A DNA stretch of 29,194 nucleotides from CAYMDD01 sp964409675 (GTDB lineage: Bacteria; Pseudomonadota; Alphaproteobacteria; Rickettsiales; SXRF01). The stretch is from assembly GCA_964409675.1 (NCBI GenBank), contig CAYPEF010000015.1:1-29194 (forward strand), read 5' to 3'. The position numbers and the translations under genes were made by a program. Shown here piece by piece: positions 7,579 to 15,005 of this stretch. Position 1 is the first letter of the stretch. Each line of letters begins with the position of its first letter. The notes under the pieces are model-generated. The model had not been told where the DNA came from, made no database searches, and saw only the letters and a program-made list of their open reading frames with translations.

Positions 7579-7584
7579 ATTATA
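7579..7584 (-). promoter_or_regulatory. Perfect -10 (TATAAT) for the 157-residue gene
   Basis: Reading the - strand, TATAAT lies about 32 nt before the ATG at 7547. No good -35 is found at 16-18 nt, so the promoter may depend on an activator. Confidence 0.4.
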
Positions 7585-7627
7585 GCCTGAGCATAGGATT
7601 CTTTGTGTTACTCTTTGATCAAACTTC

Positions 7628-7645
7628 TATGACGGGGATGTCATA
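7628..7645. promoter_or_regulatory. Palindrome TATGAC-N6-GTCATA in divergent intergenic region
   Basis: Perfect 6-bp arms with a 6-nt spacer (GGGGAT), placed between the divergent - strand gene (start 7547) and the terminase (start 7766). The shape suits binding by a dimeric regulator. No other copy was seen in the window. Confidence 0.35.
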
Positions 7646-7765
7646 ATAAGGACTGCCGGTTATTCATGAAGAAAGTTATGGTAAAAAGATAGTGTCCGGT
7701 ACTGCTGCCTGTCATACCCGGCTTTATGCCGAACCTTTTGTAATAATAATCTGCTTTATTTTGCC

Positions 7766-9169
7766 ATGCATACTACTGTTCCGCTGCCGCAGTGCACTAG
7801 GCTGCTGCGCAGCAGCTTTACGGGCTTTATTGAAAAAGCTTTTGCTTCTTGTAATCCGGGAGCGCCTTTTTTGCCGAACTGGCATATCAACCTGATTGCT
7901 GAATATCTGGATGCGGTTGAAAAAGGCGAAATCACGCGTCTAATTATTAATATGCCGCCGCGTTCACTTAAATCGCTGTGCGTGAGTATCGCATGGCCGG
8001 CATGGTTGCTCGGGCATGATCCTACCCGCCGCATACTGGCTGCGAGTTATTCATCCAGTTTAAGCTTAAAACACTCAATTGATTGCAGGCACCTGATGCA
8101 GGCAGGGTGGTACCGGCAGTTGTTTGCCGATGCCCGTATTTTGCAGGGGGAAAACCAACAGCGGAAATTCGTGACGTCGCTGCGGGGGTATCGCTATGCC
8201 ACCTCCGTTGGTGGCAGTCTCACGGGGGAGGGCGGGGATTTTCTCATTATCGATGATCCCCTGAACCCGCAGCAGGCGGCACGGCGTATTTATCGCGAGC
8301 GCGTTAATCAATGGTTCGATGCAACCATGTCTTCGCGCCTGGACGATAAGAAGCGCGGTGTCATGGTGTTGGTGATGCAGCGCCTGCACGCGCAGGATTT
8401 AAGCGGACATTTGCTTTCGCGCGGGGGGTGGGAACATTTATGCCTGCCGGGCGTAATACAAGCGGGGCGGGTGTTTGCGTTAGGCGATATTATGAAAGAG
8501 TTTGGGCGGGACGGCGTGCTGCATCCGGACAGGGAAAATAATGCGCTGATTGAACGCGCGTGCGCCGATCTCGGATCGCATGCGTTTGCCGCGCAGTATC
8601 TGCAAGACCCAATGGCGGAGCAGGGATTGATTATAAGGCACGAATGGCTGCGCAGGTATAATGTGCCGCCGCATGCGGTCGTGCGCTACGTGCAGAGTTG
8701 GGATACGGGCATTAAAGCAGGATTAAAAAACGATGCCAGCGCATGCCTGACCTTTGCGCAAACCGAGACCGCTCATTATCTGCTGCATGCCAAGGTTTTT
8801 CGGCTGGAATACCCGGATATGAAACGAGCCTTTCATAACATAGCTGAGCAATGGCGGCCGCATGCGATTCTTATTGAGGATAAAGGAAGCGGCCAGCAGT
8901 TGTTACAGGATATGCGGAGGGAGGCGTCGTATCCGCTGATTCCGATTGTGCCTAAGCAGGATAAAGTCAGTCGACTGGTAAGTGTTTCGCCGATGGTGGA
9001 GGCGGGAAGGCTGTTACTGCCCGAAAATGCATCCTGGCTTGCGGCGTTTGAGCAGGAGCTGCTGGCCTTTCCTGCCGGCAGCCATGATGACCAGGTGGAT
9101 GCCCTTAGCCAGTACCTGAACTGGATTAGGGAGGGGAATTTAGTAAACCCTCGTATTAGAAAAATCTAA
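7766..9169 (+). CDS. terL: Phage/GTA terminase large subunit
   Basis: 467-residue DNA-packaging motor: an N-terminal ATPase pumps DNA into the prohead and a C-terminal RNase H-like nuclease cuts it. The Walker A variant MPPRSLKS lies at 63-70, as in terminases with the (M)PPRxxKS loop. Walker B is FLIIDDP at 159-165 with Asp163/Asp164. The nuclease acidic residues are Asp313 (SWDTGIKAG), Glu371-Asp372 (ILIEDKGSG) and Asp441-Asp442/Asp445 (GSHDDQVDAL). All key residues are present, so the protein is probably active. Equivalent to gp2 of RcGTA. It lies 2.1 kb before the portal gene, separated by host genes, unlike RcGTA where gp2 and gp3 are adjacent. The start is the only ATG in the upstream frame and has no clear Shine-Dalgarno. 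No recognisable small terminase precedes it. Confidence 0.93.
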   Translation: MHTTVPLPQCTRLLRSSFTGFIEKAFASCNPGAPFLPNWHINLIAEYLDAVEKGEITRLIINMPPRSLKSLCVSIAWPAWLLGHDPTRRILAASYSSSLSLKHSIDCRHLMQAGWYRQLFADARILQGENQQRKFVTSLRGYRYATSVGGSLTGEGGDFLIIDDPLNPQQAARRIYRERVNQWFDATMSSRLDDKKRGVMVLVMQRLHAQDLSGHLLSRGGWEHLCLPGVIQAGRVFALGDIMKEFGRDGVLHPDRENNALIERACADLGSHAFAAQYLQDPMAEQGLIIRHEWLRRYNVPPHAVVRYVQSWDTGIKAGLKNDASACLTFAQTETAHYLLHAKVFRLEYPDMKRAFHNIAEQWRPHAILIEDKGSGQQLLQDMRREASYPLIPIVPKQDKVSRLVSVSPMVEAGRLLLPENASWLAAFEQELLAFPAGSHDDQVDALSQYLNWIREGNLVNPRIRKI

Positions 9170-9175
9170 TTTTTA

Positions 9176-9233
9176 TTAACTAAAATTTAAATATAGTGCG
9201 GTTATAGTGGGTGCATTATTAAAATGTAGTTAA
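9176..9233 (+). promoter_or_regulatory. Double CtrA-like promoter region
   Basis: Two perfect TTAA-N7-TTAA sites: TTAACTAAAATTTAA at 9176-9190 and TTAAAATGTAGTTAA at 9219-9233. Twelve nt after the first lies TATAGT (9203-9208), a 5/6 -10 match, which is the same spacing as at the second Flp pilin promoter. The outer arms, TTATTAACTA (9173-9182) and TAGTTAATAA (9227-9236), form a perfect 10-bp inverted repeat. Transcription would start near 9215 and the second box would then lie downstream of it, so the site may activate and also repress. It drives the 76- and 56-residue genes. Confidence 0.55.
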
Positions 9234-9242
9234 TAATTCGGG

Positions 9243-9473
9243 ATGGTTATGGGGTCGTTTTCTGATCACGCTAAGCAGGGGAACCAGGCAGGTTCCGGCG
9301 GAAGTTTCCAGACGCGCGGCGCGCAGATCATGGCGGTGGCGGATGCCATCCGGCCTGTATTGGTGGAATGGCTGACAGGGTGCAAGAATAAGGAAGGCAT
9401 GCCGGTGCAGCCCTCCCAGATCCGGGCCATGGCGCTGAATGTGGCGCAGGATATCGTGAAACACGCAGCGTAA
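9243..9473 (+). CDS. Small unrecognised protein (76 aa)
   Basis: 76 residues, no membrane segment. The Gly/Ser/Gln-rich N terminus (residues 4-22) leads into a helical part: AQIMAVADAIRPVLVEWL at 27-44 and PSQIRAMALNVAQDIVKHA at 57-75. I do not recognise it. It follows the double CtrA-like site directly and is 9 bases upstream of a second tiny gene, so both are probably one unit. It could be a small regulator or a packaging accessory protein; the sequence does not say. The ATG at 9249 is an alternative start. Confidence 0.65.
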   Translation: MVMGSFSDHAKQGNQAGSGGSFQTRGAQIMAVADAIRPVLVEWLTGCKNKEGMPVQPSQIRAMALNVAQDIVKHAA

Positions 9474-9482
9474 AGAGCGGTT

Positions 9483-9653
9483 ATGAGCAAAACGGATAGT
9501 CAGTCACCTTTGGTTGCTTCATTGAGGAATCATGTTGGTTCGCATGTGACGTTTGGCGATGGATCGGAATTATCCGAGCAACATATTGCCGGAATGGCAG
9601 GCGATATGGAGGCGGTGTTGCGGGCGCAAAAATCACGCCAGAATCAAAGATAA
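9483..9653 (+). CDS. Small unrecognised protein (56 aa)
   Basis: 56-codon frame read directly from the sequence. The product begins MSKTDSQSPLVASLRNHVGS, continues HVTFGDGSELSEQHIAGMAGD and ends in a basic tail. It starts 9 bases after the stop of the 76-residue gene, with AAGAGCGG as a modest ribosome site, and the same strand and spacing support a bicistronic unit. Function unknown. The gene ends 26 bases before a small hairpin. Confidence 0.55.
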   Translation: MSKTDSQSPLVASLRNHVGSHVTFGDGSELSEQHIAGMAGDMEAVLRAQKSRQNQR

Positions 9654-9679
9654 AAAAAGTAATTTTCCTACTTCCGCAT

Positions 9680-9699
9680 TTTTCAGGTTTGCCTGAAAA
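9680..9699. terminator. Weak hairpin between convergent genes
   Basis: TTTTCAGG (9680-9687) pairs with CCTGAAAA (9692-9699) around a 4-nt loop. It lies between the end of the 56-residue gene and the end of the HlyC/CorC-type gene. No proper T-run follows on either strand, so termination is uncertain. Confidence 0.35.
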
Positions 9700-9738
9700 T
9701 CATAAATATAGGATGCAAAAATTATGCGGCGGGGAGCG

Positions 9739-11037
9739 TTAGGCTTCCGGGCTGGCGGGCAGGGCACTGACCAGTACTTTATCAATACGCCGTCCATCCA
9801 TATCCATAATCTCAAAACGAATGTTATTCCATTTCAGCACGTCGCCTTCCTTGGGCAGGCGCTTTAGGTGATGGAGGATGAAGCCGGCCAGCGTGGAGAA
9901 GTCCGCACTGTCGTTTTCCATGTTTTTTATTTCCAGCAGGCTTTCCGCTTCATAGATGGGCAGCAGCCCGTCCAGCAGCAGGCTGCCGTCTTCGCGGCGG
10001 GTGATGTGGGAATGGGCGGCGTTCGGCTCCGGCATCAGGCCGACGATAGCTTCCAGTATATCCTTGAAAGTGATGATGCCCTCCAGGCTGCCATATTCGT
10101 CGATTACCAGCGCCACGTGGGCGCGGGTGTTGCGGAAGGCGGAAATGGCGTCGTGCACGTTGGTCATCTCGGGGAGGGAGATGGTTTCACGCACTAAATC
10201 AGTAAGGTTCAGGGAGCCTTGCTCGTGCAGTTGCACCACCATGTCCTTGGTGCTGACGATGCCGAGCACATTCTGGCGGCTTTTTTCGCAAAGCAGGTAA
10301 TGCGAGTGCTGGCTTTCCTTGATCTTGGCGGTAACGCTTTCAATGCCTTCGCCCACTTCCAGCCACACAATGTCCTGCCGGTGCGTCATGGTGGCCTTGA
10401 TGGAGAGGTCGGACAGGCGCAGCACGCCTTCCATCATTTTCTGCTCCTCGGGGGCGAACACGCCGGTTTCCGCGCCTTCGGCGATGATGGCTTTGACTTC
10501 TTCTTCGCTCACCGCGTTGCTGGTTTCGGTGGGGATGCGCAGCAAGCGCAGGACGATGCGGCTGGAGGCGTCAAGGAATATCACCAGCGGGCGCAGGACG
10601 CGTGCGCTCCAGTAGATGGGCACGGCGATGAAGATGGCGACGCTATCGGCATATTTCAGCGCGATCTGCTTGGGCACTAACTCACCTACAATCAGTGAGA
10701 AATAGGTAACGCCAGCAACCACCACGGCAATGGCGATATCATCACCGTGGCCCTTGAGAAGTGATAAGGTATCCAGATAAGCGCCAATCGGCCCGGCCAG
10801 CGTGGCGCCGCTGAAGGCGCCGGAGAGAATGCTGGTCAGCGTGATGCCGATCTGCACGATGGAGAGGAATTTATTGGGATGCTCTTTCAGGTCCAGCACG
10901 ATTTTCGCGCCCCGGCTGCCGGATTCCGCCAGTGACAGCAGCTTGGAGCGGCGCGAGGAGACCACGGCAAGCTCCGTCATGGCAAAAACGCCGTTGAGGA
11001 TCATCAGGAGCAGGACAATCAGCAGGTCGATAAGCAT
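9739..11037 (-). CDS. CNNM/CBS-domain HlyC/CorC-family transporter
   Basis: 432-residue inner-membrane protein of the CNNM/CorC superfamily, linked to divalent cation (Mg2+/Co2+) export and often annotated hemolysin-like. Domains in order: DUF21/CNNM membrane domain at about 1-190, with the N-terminal NGVFAMTELAVVSSRRSKL motif and GELVPKQIALKYA before the last spans; a CBS pair at about 215-335, including VIDEYGSLEGIITFKDILEAIVG; and a C-terminal CorC_HlyC domain at about 345-425 (LLDGLLPIYEAESLL, DFSTLAGFILHHLKRLPKEGD). Length and order are normal. This is an ordinary chromosomal gene, not phage, and it lies on the opposite strand between terminase and portal. With the tRNA it shows that the virion genes are split across host DNA. 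Confidence 0.95.
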   Translation of the reverse strand: MLIDLLIVLLLMILNGVFAMTELAVVSSRRSKLLSLAESGSRGAKIVLDLKEHPNKFLSIVQIGITLTSILSGAFSGATLAGPIGAYLDTLSLLKGHGDDIAIAVVVAGVTYFSLIVGELVPKQIALKYADSVAIFIAVPIYWSARVLRPLVIFLDASSRIVLRLLRIPTETSNAVSEEEVKAIIAEGAETGVFAPEEQKMMEGVLRLSDLSIKATMTHRQDIVWLEVGEGIESVTAKIKESQHSHYLLCEKSRQNVLGIVSTKDMVVQLHEQGSLNLTDLVRETISLPEMTNVHDAISAFRNTRAHVALVIDEYGSLEGIITFKDILEAIVGLMPEPNAAHSHITRREDGSLLLDGLLPIYEAESLLEIKNMENDSADFSTLAGFILHHLKRLPKEGDVLKWNNIRFEIMDMDGRRIDKVLVSALPASPEA

Positions 11038-11124
11038 GCGGTATGTGTAAGGGGTTTTGGCTGAACAATAAAGCGGGAAATCGGGGTTTTGTGGATTTGC
11101 TCCAAATTGGTATGGAATAAGAAG

Positions 11125-11201
11125 TGGTGGGACCGGCGCGATTCGAACGCGCGACCCCCGGATTAGGAATCCGGTGCTCTATCCTGCTGAGCTACGGCCC
11201 C
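11125..11201 (-). tRNA. tRNA-Arg (anticodon CCT)
   Basis: Complete cloverleaf on the - strand. The acceptor GGGGCCG pairs with CGGTCCC (one G-T). The anticodon arm is CCGGA-TTCCTAA-TCCGG, giving anticodon CCT, which reads AGG arginine codons. The T arm contains GTTCGAATC. The discriminator A and an encoded CCA end (11125-11127) are present. It lies 126 bases from the portal gene, head to head. tRNA genes are common integration sites, but I found no second copy of its 3' end in the window. Confidence 0.97.
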
Positions 11202-11327
11202 GGGCGTAGTCCGTGGGAACCTTTCTATAAAGCAGTTCTTTGCAAGATTCAAAGCGTAAGTAATACCGGCGTGTATCGCGGTTTTCCGGGAATATTCTGA
11301 AATAACAACCATCAGCACGAGGCTCGA

Positions 11328-12581
11328 ATGACACATGCACAATATGCGCACCGGCATGCACTGGCAAAAATTGGGAAAATGCTGGGGGTGCGGGGGAAGC
11401 ATGGGCGGAAATCGCAGGCGATGAAATCTGCGTTTGCGCCGGTGCGCGCATATATGGTGGCGCCGGGGCAGGCGGTGTGGATGGACCGCGATTATTTTCG
11501 CTTCGCGCAGGAAGCCTATATGCGCAACGTGGTGGCCAACCGCTGCATTGCCATGATCGCGCAGGCGGCTTCCAGCATTCCGGTGGAATTATGGAGCAGG
11601 CAGAAAAACGGCGTGCTGAAAGAAGTGCCGGCGCACCCGTTGCTGCAATTGCTGGCGCGCCCGAATCCGCTGCTGTCGCAGAGCGGGTTTTTGGAAACGG
11701 TGTATCATCACCGCCTCATCAGCGGTAATGCCTTCGTGCTGGCGAGCGGGCCGAAGGGGGAAGCGCCGCTGGAGCTGCATTTGCTGCGCCCGGACCGGAT
11801 GGCGGTGATTGCCGGGGAAGGTGGAATGCCGGCGGCGTACCGCTACAGCGTGAATAATACGCAGCAGGATTATCCGATTGACCGGTTGAGCGGACAATCG
11901 CGGGTGCTGCATCTGAAAAATTTTCATCCGCTCAATGATTGGTACGGGCTTTCGCCGGTGGAGGCGGCGGCGTACAGCATCGACCAGCATAATCAGTCCG
12001 CCGCCTGGAACCAGGCGCTGCTGCAAAACGGCGCGCGCCCGAGTGGGGCGCTGGTGGTGAAGCTGAGCGACGGCAGCAACGGCGTGCTGAGCGAGGAGCA
12101 GTACCAGCGCGTGAAACAGCAGGTGGATGAGCAGTTTTCCGGCAGCTCTAATGCGGGAAGGCCGTTGCTACTGGAGGGCGGGCTGGAATGGAAGGAAATG
12201 AGCCTGAGCCCGAAGGATATGGATTTTATCGAGGGCAAGCATAGCGCGGCGCGTGATATTGCGCTGGCGTTTGGCGTGCCGCCGCAACTGCTGGGGATTC
12301 CGGGCGATAACACCTACGCGAATTTGCAGGAAGCGCGGCTGGCGCTGTGGGAGCAGACGGTGCTGCCGCTCGCGGAATCGACGCTGGATGCGGTGAATCA
12401 CTGGCTGGCGCCGATGTTCGGCGGGCATTTGAAGCTGGCGCTCAATACCGATGCGATCCTGGCGCTTTCCTTGCGCAATCAGGCGGTGTGGGAGCGGGTG
12501 GAGGGCGCGAGCTTCCTGACCGAGAATGAAAAGCGCGAGGCTGTGGGGTATGGGCCGATTTCACAACAGCAGGCGAGGTAA
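11328..12581 (+). CDS. HK97-family phage portal protein (gp3-like)
   Basis: 417-residue portal protein: a dodecameric ring at one capsid vertex through which DNA passes and to which the tail attaches. Typical blocks are EAYMRNVVANRCIAMIAQAASSIPVELW near residues 65-92, HPLLQLLARPNP, HLLRPDRMAVI, VLHLKNFHPLNDWYGLSPVEAA, and the C-terminal FGVPPQLLGIPGDNTYANLQEARLALWEQTVLPL, which is the conserved clip/wing region of HK97 portals. Length is normal. AGG at 11320-11322, 5 nt before the ATG, supports this start; the Met at about residue 32 is an alternative. Equivalent to RcGTA gp3. The prohead protease gene follows after 9 bases. Confidence 0.95.
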   Translation: MTHAQYAHRHALAKIGKMLGVRGKHGRKSQAMKSAFAPVRAYMVAPGQAVWMDRDYFRFAQEAYMRNVVANRCIAMIAQAASSIPVELWSRQKNGVLKEVPAHPLLQLLARPNPLLSQSGFLETVYHHRLISGNAFVLASGPKGEAPLELHLLRPDRMAVIAGEGGMPAAYRYSVNNTQQDYPIDRLSGQSRVLHLKNFHPLNDWYGLSPVEAAAYSIDQHNQSAAWNQALLQNGARPSGALVVKLSDGSNGVLSEEQYQRVKQQVDEQFSGSSNAGRPLLLEGGLEWKEMSLSPKDMDFIEGKHSAARDIALAFGVPPQLLGIPGDNTYANLQEARLALWEQTVLPLAESTLDAVNHWLAPMFGGHLKLALNTDAILALSLRNQAVWERVEGASFLTENEKREAVGYGPISQQQAR

Positions 12582-12590
12582 AAGAGAGGA

Positions 12591-13172
12591 ATGATGTTTG
12601 AGCGAAAAATCAGCTCCAGCATGCTGGAGCGCAAATGTCAGCAGTACCCGGTGCATTTTAAGTCCATTGATGAGAATGGGCGGTTTGCGGGGTATGCCAG
12701 CGTGTTTAACGTGATCGATAACCAGCGGGATATTATCCTGCCGGGTGCATTCAGGGATACGCTGAAAGGGCGAAGCAGCGAGATCCGGCTATTATGGCAG
12801 CACCGGATGGATGAGCCGATTGGCTATTTCGATGCGGTGTTTGAAGATAATAAGGGTTTGTATGTAGAGGGGCGCTTGTTGCTGGAAGTGCAGCGAGCGG
12901 GTGAGGCGTATGCGCTGCTGAAGGCGCAGGCGATTCGCGGACTGTCCATCGGCTATTCGCCGCTGCGCTATACGATTGATCCCGATAGCGGAGCGCGCGT
13001 TCTTTCACAGGTTGAGTTATGGGAGATCAGCCTGGTGACGTTTCCCGCCAATGAGGCTGCTGGTATAACGGTGGTCAAATCTTCTCATGCGAACGAAGAA
13101 TATCTGCCGCAGCATTTGATTGCGCTCAGCGATGCGCTGGATGCGGCGATTCATACGCTGAAAAAAGCGTAA
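12591..13172 (+). CDS. HK97-type prohead protease (gp4-like)
   Basis: 193-residue serine protease (family U35/S78) that cleaves the capsid scaffold during head maturation. HK97 protease catalytic residues map to His71 (LLWQHRMDEPIG), Ser119 (IRGLSIGY) and Glu146 (VELWEISLVTFPAN). AGYASVFNVIDNQRDIILPGAF at 33-54 is also typical. All are intact. The start is ATGATG preceded by AGAGAGGA, so the first or second Met is possible. It is 9 bases after the portal gene and 75 bases before the capsid gene, separated from the latter by a strong hairpin. Equivalent to RcGTA gp4. Confidence 0.94.
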   Translation: MMFERKISSSMLERKCQQYPVHFKSIDENGRFAGYASVFNVIDNQRDIILPGAFRDTLKGRSSEIRLLWQHRMDEPIGYFDAVFEDNKGLYVEGRLLLEVQRAGEAYALLKAQAIRGLSIGYSPLRYTIDPDSGARVLSQVELWEISLVTFPANEAAGITVVKSSHANEEYLPQHLIALSDALDAAIHTLKKA

Positions 13173-13188
13173 TCCCATTTTCACGAAT

Positions 13189-13222
13189 TCAGCGCCCGCA
13201 GGCGATTGCCTGCGGGCGCTGA
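13189..13222. terminator. Strong hairpin between protease and capsid genes
   Basis: Perfect 15-bp inverted repeat around a 4-nt GATT loop: arms 13189-13203 and 13208-13222, core CAGCGCCCGCAGGC. It is GC-rich and is followed by only GATGCTTTC, without a T-run. It may be a leaky terminator, or an RNA stability or processing element raising capsid mRNA over protease mRNA. The capsid start lies 26 bases downstream. Confidence 0.55.
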
Positions 13223-13247
13223 TGCTTTCACCCCTGAAGAGGAAATT

Positions 13248-14447
13248 ATGTCAATCAATGAAATTACCGACCGCGTGAGCGCACTGGGTCACGCGTGGGA
13301 ACAATATAAACAGGTGAATGATAACCGCCTGCGCGAAATCGAGCGCAAGGGCCATGCGGACCCGCTTTACATGGAGCATCTGTCGCGCATCAGCGATTCC
13401 CTGGACCAGTATAAGGGCCGATTGGATAAGATCGAGACCGTCTATTCCCGCCCGGCGGCGGACCAGAATGCATTTGATGCGAAAGCATATAATCCGCAAC
13501 AATCGGAATACCGCAAGGCATTCTGCAATTATTTACGCAAAGGGCTCGATGTAGGGCTGGAGGCGCTGCAGACGAAAGCGCTCTCCGTTGGCTCCGACCC
13601 GGACGGCGGATACATGGTGACGCCGAGTCTGTCATCCAAAATCGTGAGCGCTGTGTTTGAAACATCACCGATGCGCCAATTAGCTTCCATTGAAACCATT
13701 TCATCGGATGCGCTGGAACTGCTGGATGACCATGACCAGGCAGCCGCTGGGTGGACGGCAGAAGCAGCAAGCGTGAGCGATACCGCCTCTCCGCAGATCG
13801 CCAAGCGCAGCATTCCCGTGCATCAGCTTTATGCGCAACCGAAGGCGACGCAGAAGCTGATTGACGATGCGGCGGTGGATATTGAAGCGTGGCTGGCGGC
13901 GAAAGTGGCGGATATTTTTGCCCGTAAGGAAAATACGGCGTTTATTTCCGGCAGTGGCGTCGGGCAGCCGCGCGGTATTTTGACCTATAGCTCCGGCAAT
14001 ACGTGGGGCAAGGTGGAGCAGGTGGCTTCCGGCACCAGCGCGCAGGTGACGGCGGACGGGCTGATCAAGGTGTTTTATGCGCTGAAGGATGCCTATGCCC
14101 GCCGCGCAAGTTTCCTGATGAACCGTTCCACCGTGCAGGCGGTGCGGCTGCTGAAGGAGTCGACGACCAACCAGTATCTCTGGCAGCCGGGCCTGAGCGC
14201 CGGCGCGCCGGATACGCTGATGGGCGTGCCGGTCTATATGGCGTCCGACATGCCGGTGCCGGCGGCTAATTCGCTCTCTGTGGCGGTGGCGGATTTCCAG
14301 TCGACGTATCAGATCGTGGACCGCACGGGCATTCAGGTGCTGCGCGATCCGTTCACCGATAAACCGTTTGTGAAATTCTACACCACCAAGCGCGTGGGCG
14401 GGGATGTGATTAATTTCGACGCCATCAAGCTGCTGAAGCTGGCTTAA
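13248..14447 (+). CDS. HK97-family major capsid protein (gp5-like)
   Basis: 399-residue precursor of the main shell protein. The start ATG at 13248 follows AAGAGGA; the frame runs back into the hairpin but that part is not coding. Residues 1-100 are helical and charged (DRVSALGHAWEQYKQVNDNR, LSRISDSLDQYKGRLDKIE), the delta/scaffold domain removed by the protease in this family. The HK97 fold follows: VGSDPDGGYMVTPSLSSKIV, SPMRQLASIETIS, AKRSIPVHQLYAQPKATQKLIDDAAVDIEAWLA, ENTAFISGSGVGQPRGIL, and later PDTLMGVPVYMASDMPVP with a C-terminal VKFYTTKRVGGDVINFDAIKLLKL. Equivalent to RcGTA gp5. The complete head module (portal, protease, capsid) shows normal lengths and no frameshift. Confidence 0.96.
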   Translation: MSINEITDRVSALGHAWEQYKQVNDNRLREIERKGHADPLYMEHLSRISDSLDQYKGRLDKIETVYSRPAADQNAFDAKAYNPQQSEYRKAFCNYLRKGLDVGLEALQTKALSVGSDPDGGYMVTPSLSSKIVSAVFETSPMRQLASIETISSDALELLDDHDQAAAGWTAEAASVSDTASPQIAKRSIPVHQLYAQPKATQKLIDDAAVDIEAWLAAKVADIFARKENTAFISGSGVGQPRGILTYSSGNTWGKVEQVASGTSAQVTADGLIKVFYALKDAYARRASFLMNRSTVQAVRLLKESTTNQYLWQPGLSAGAPDTLMGVPVYMASDMPVPAANSLSVAVADFQSTYQIVDRTGIQVLRDPFTDKPFVKFYTTKRVGGDVINFDAIKLLKLA

Positions 14448-14464
14448 CATAACGAGGGATACTC

Positions 14465-14878
14465 ATGCGAGATTTATACCATAACCTGCTTCCGGCGCAG
14501 GTCGTAAACCCCGGCACTTACACTACCACGCGCACCTCCAGCGCGATTGATACGCAGGGCTATAATTCCGCCCTAGTGTTGTTCGCGATTGGTCAGTGCG
14601 GCGATACGTTATCCGGTTCTCTCTACTGGACGCTGAAGCTTCAGCATAGCGATGACGATGTTACTTATACCGATACAGCGGCGGCGGATGTGCTCAATAG
14701 CAGCCTGACGGTGACGATTGACTCTTCCAGCAAGGACCGGCAGGTCTATGACTTCGGCTATCAAGGAGGCAAGCGTTATCTGAAAGGGGTGGCAACGCCG
14801 ACCGGCAGCCATTCTTCAGGCACACCGATAGGCATTCTTTCGGTGCTGGGTCATGCCGGCTATAAGCCTGTAAATTAA
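14465..14878 (+). CDS. Putative phage structural protein after capsid
   Basis: 137 residues, beta-rich and Thr/Ser-rich with few charges, no membrane segment. Segments such as YTTTRTSSAIDTQGYNSALV, LSGSLYWTLKLQHSDDDVTY and KRYLKGVATPTGSHSSGTP look like a jelly-roll or Ig-like structural domain. Proteins of this kind and position, directly after the major capsid gene of HK97-like phages, are often head decoration or stabilising proteins. I infer that role from position and composition only. It starts 17 bases after the capsid stop, with GAGGGA before the ATG, and ends 14 bases before a terminator hairpin, so it is the last gene of the head operon. Confidence 0.8.
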   Translation: MRDLYHNLLPAQVVNPGTYTTTRTSSAIDTQGYNSALVLFAIGQCGDTLSGSLYWTLKLQHSDDDVTYTDTAAADVLNSSLTVTIDSSSKDRQVYDFGYQGGKRYLKGVATPTGSHSSGTPIGILSVLGHAGYKPVN

Positions 14879-14891
14879 AGCGATTGGGAGG

Positions 14892-14918
14892 GCGGCGGCG
14901 TGGCTGGCCGCCGCTTTT
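14892..14918 (+). terminator. Intrinsic terminator ending the head operon
   Basis: GCGGCGGC (14892-14899) pairs perfectly with GCCGCCGC (14907-14914) around a 7-nt loop, followed by TTTT (14915-14918). It separates the head genes from the two unrecognised genes that follow. Confidence 0.7.
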
Positions 14919-14962
14919 CCAGACGGCGCTTCTTGACGGGTATTGAGCGTATATGGTATAGT

Positions 14963-14995
14963 TTTTTAGTTAATATATTAAAATATAACTAAAAA
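14963..14995. promoter_or_regulatory. AT-rich inverted repeat before the 113-residue gene
   Basis: TTTTTAGTTA (14963-14972) and TAACTAAAAA (14986-14995) are a perfect 10-bp inverted repeat with a 13-nt centre. The centre holds a second TTAA, giving TTAA-N4-TTAA, which is not the CtrA spacing. The half-sites TAGTTAATA and TAACTAAAA are identical to stretches in the 9173-9236 region, though the order is reversed. It lies 10 bases before the GTG start, so it may be an operator. Confidence 0.4.
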
Positions 14996-15005
14996 GGTAC
15001 TTCCA

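Noticed and set aside
7692..7895. 67-codon frame before and across the terminase start
   Set aside because: Overlaps the terminase in another frame and has no recognisable content.
11125..11201. tRNA-Arg as an integration (att) site for the cluster
   Set aside because: No second copy of the tRNA 3' end and no integrase were seen in the window.
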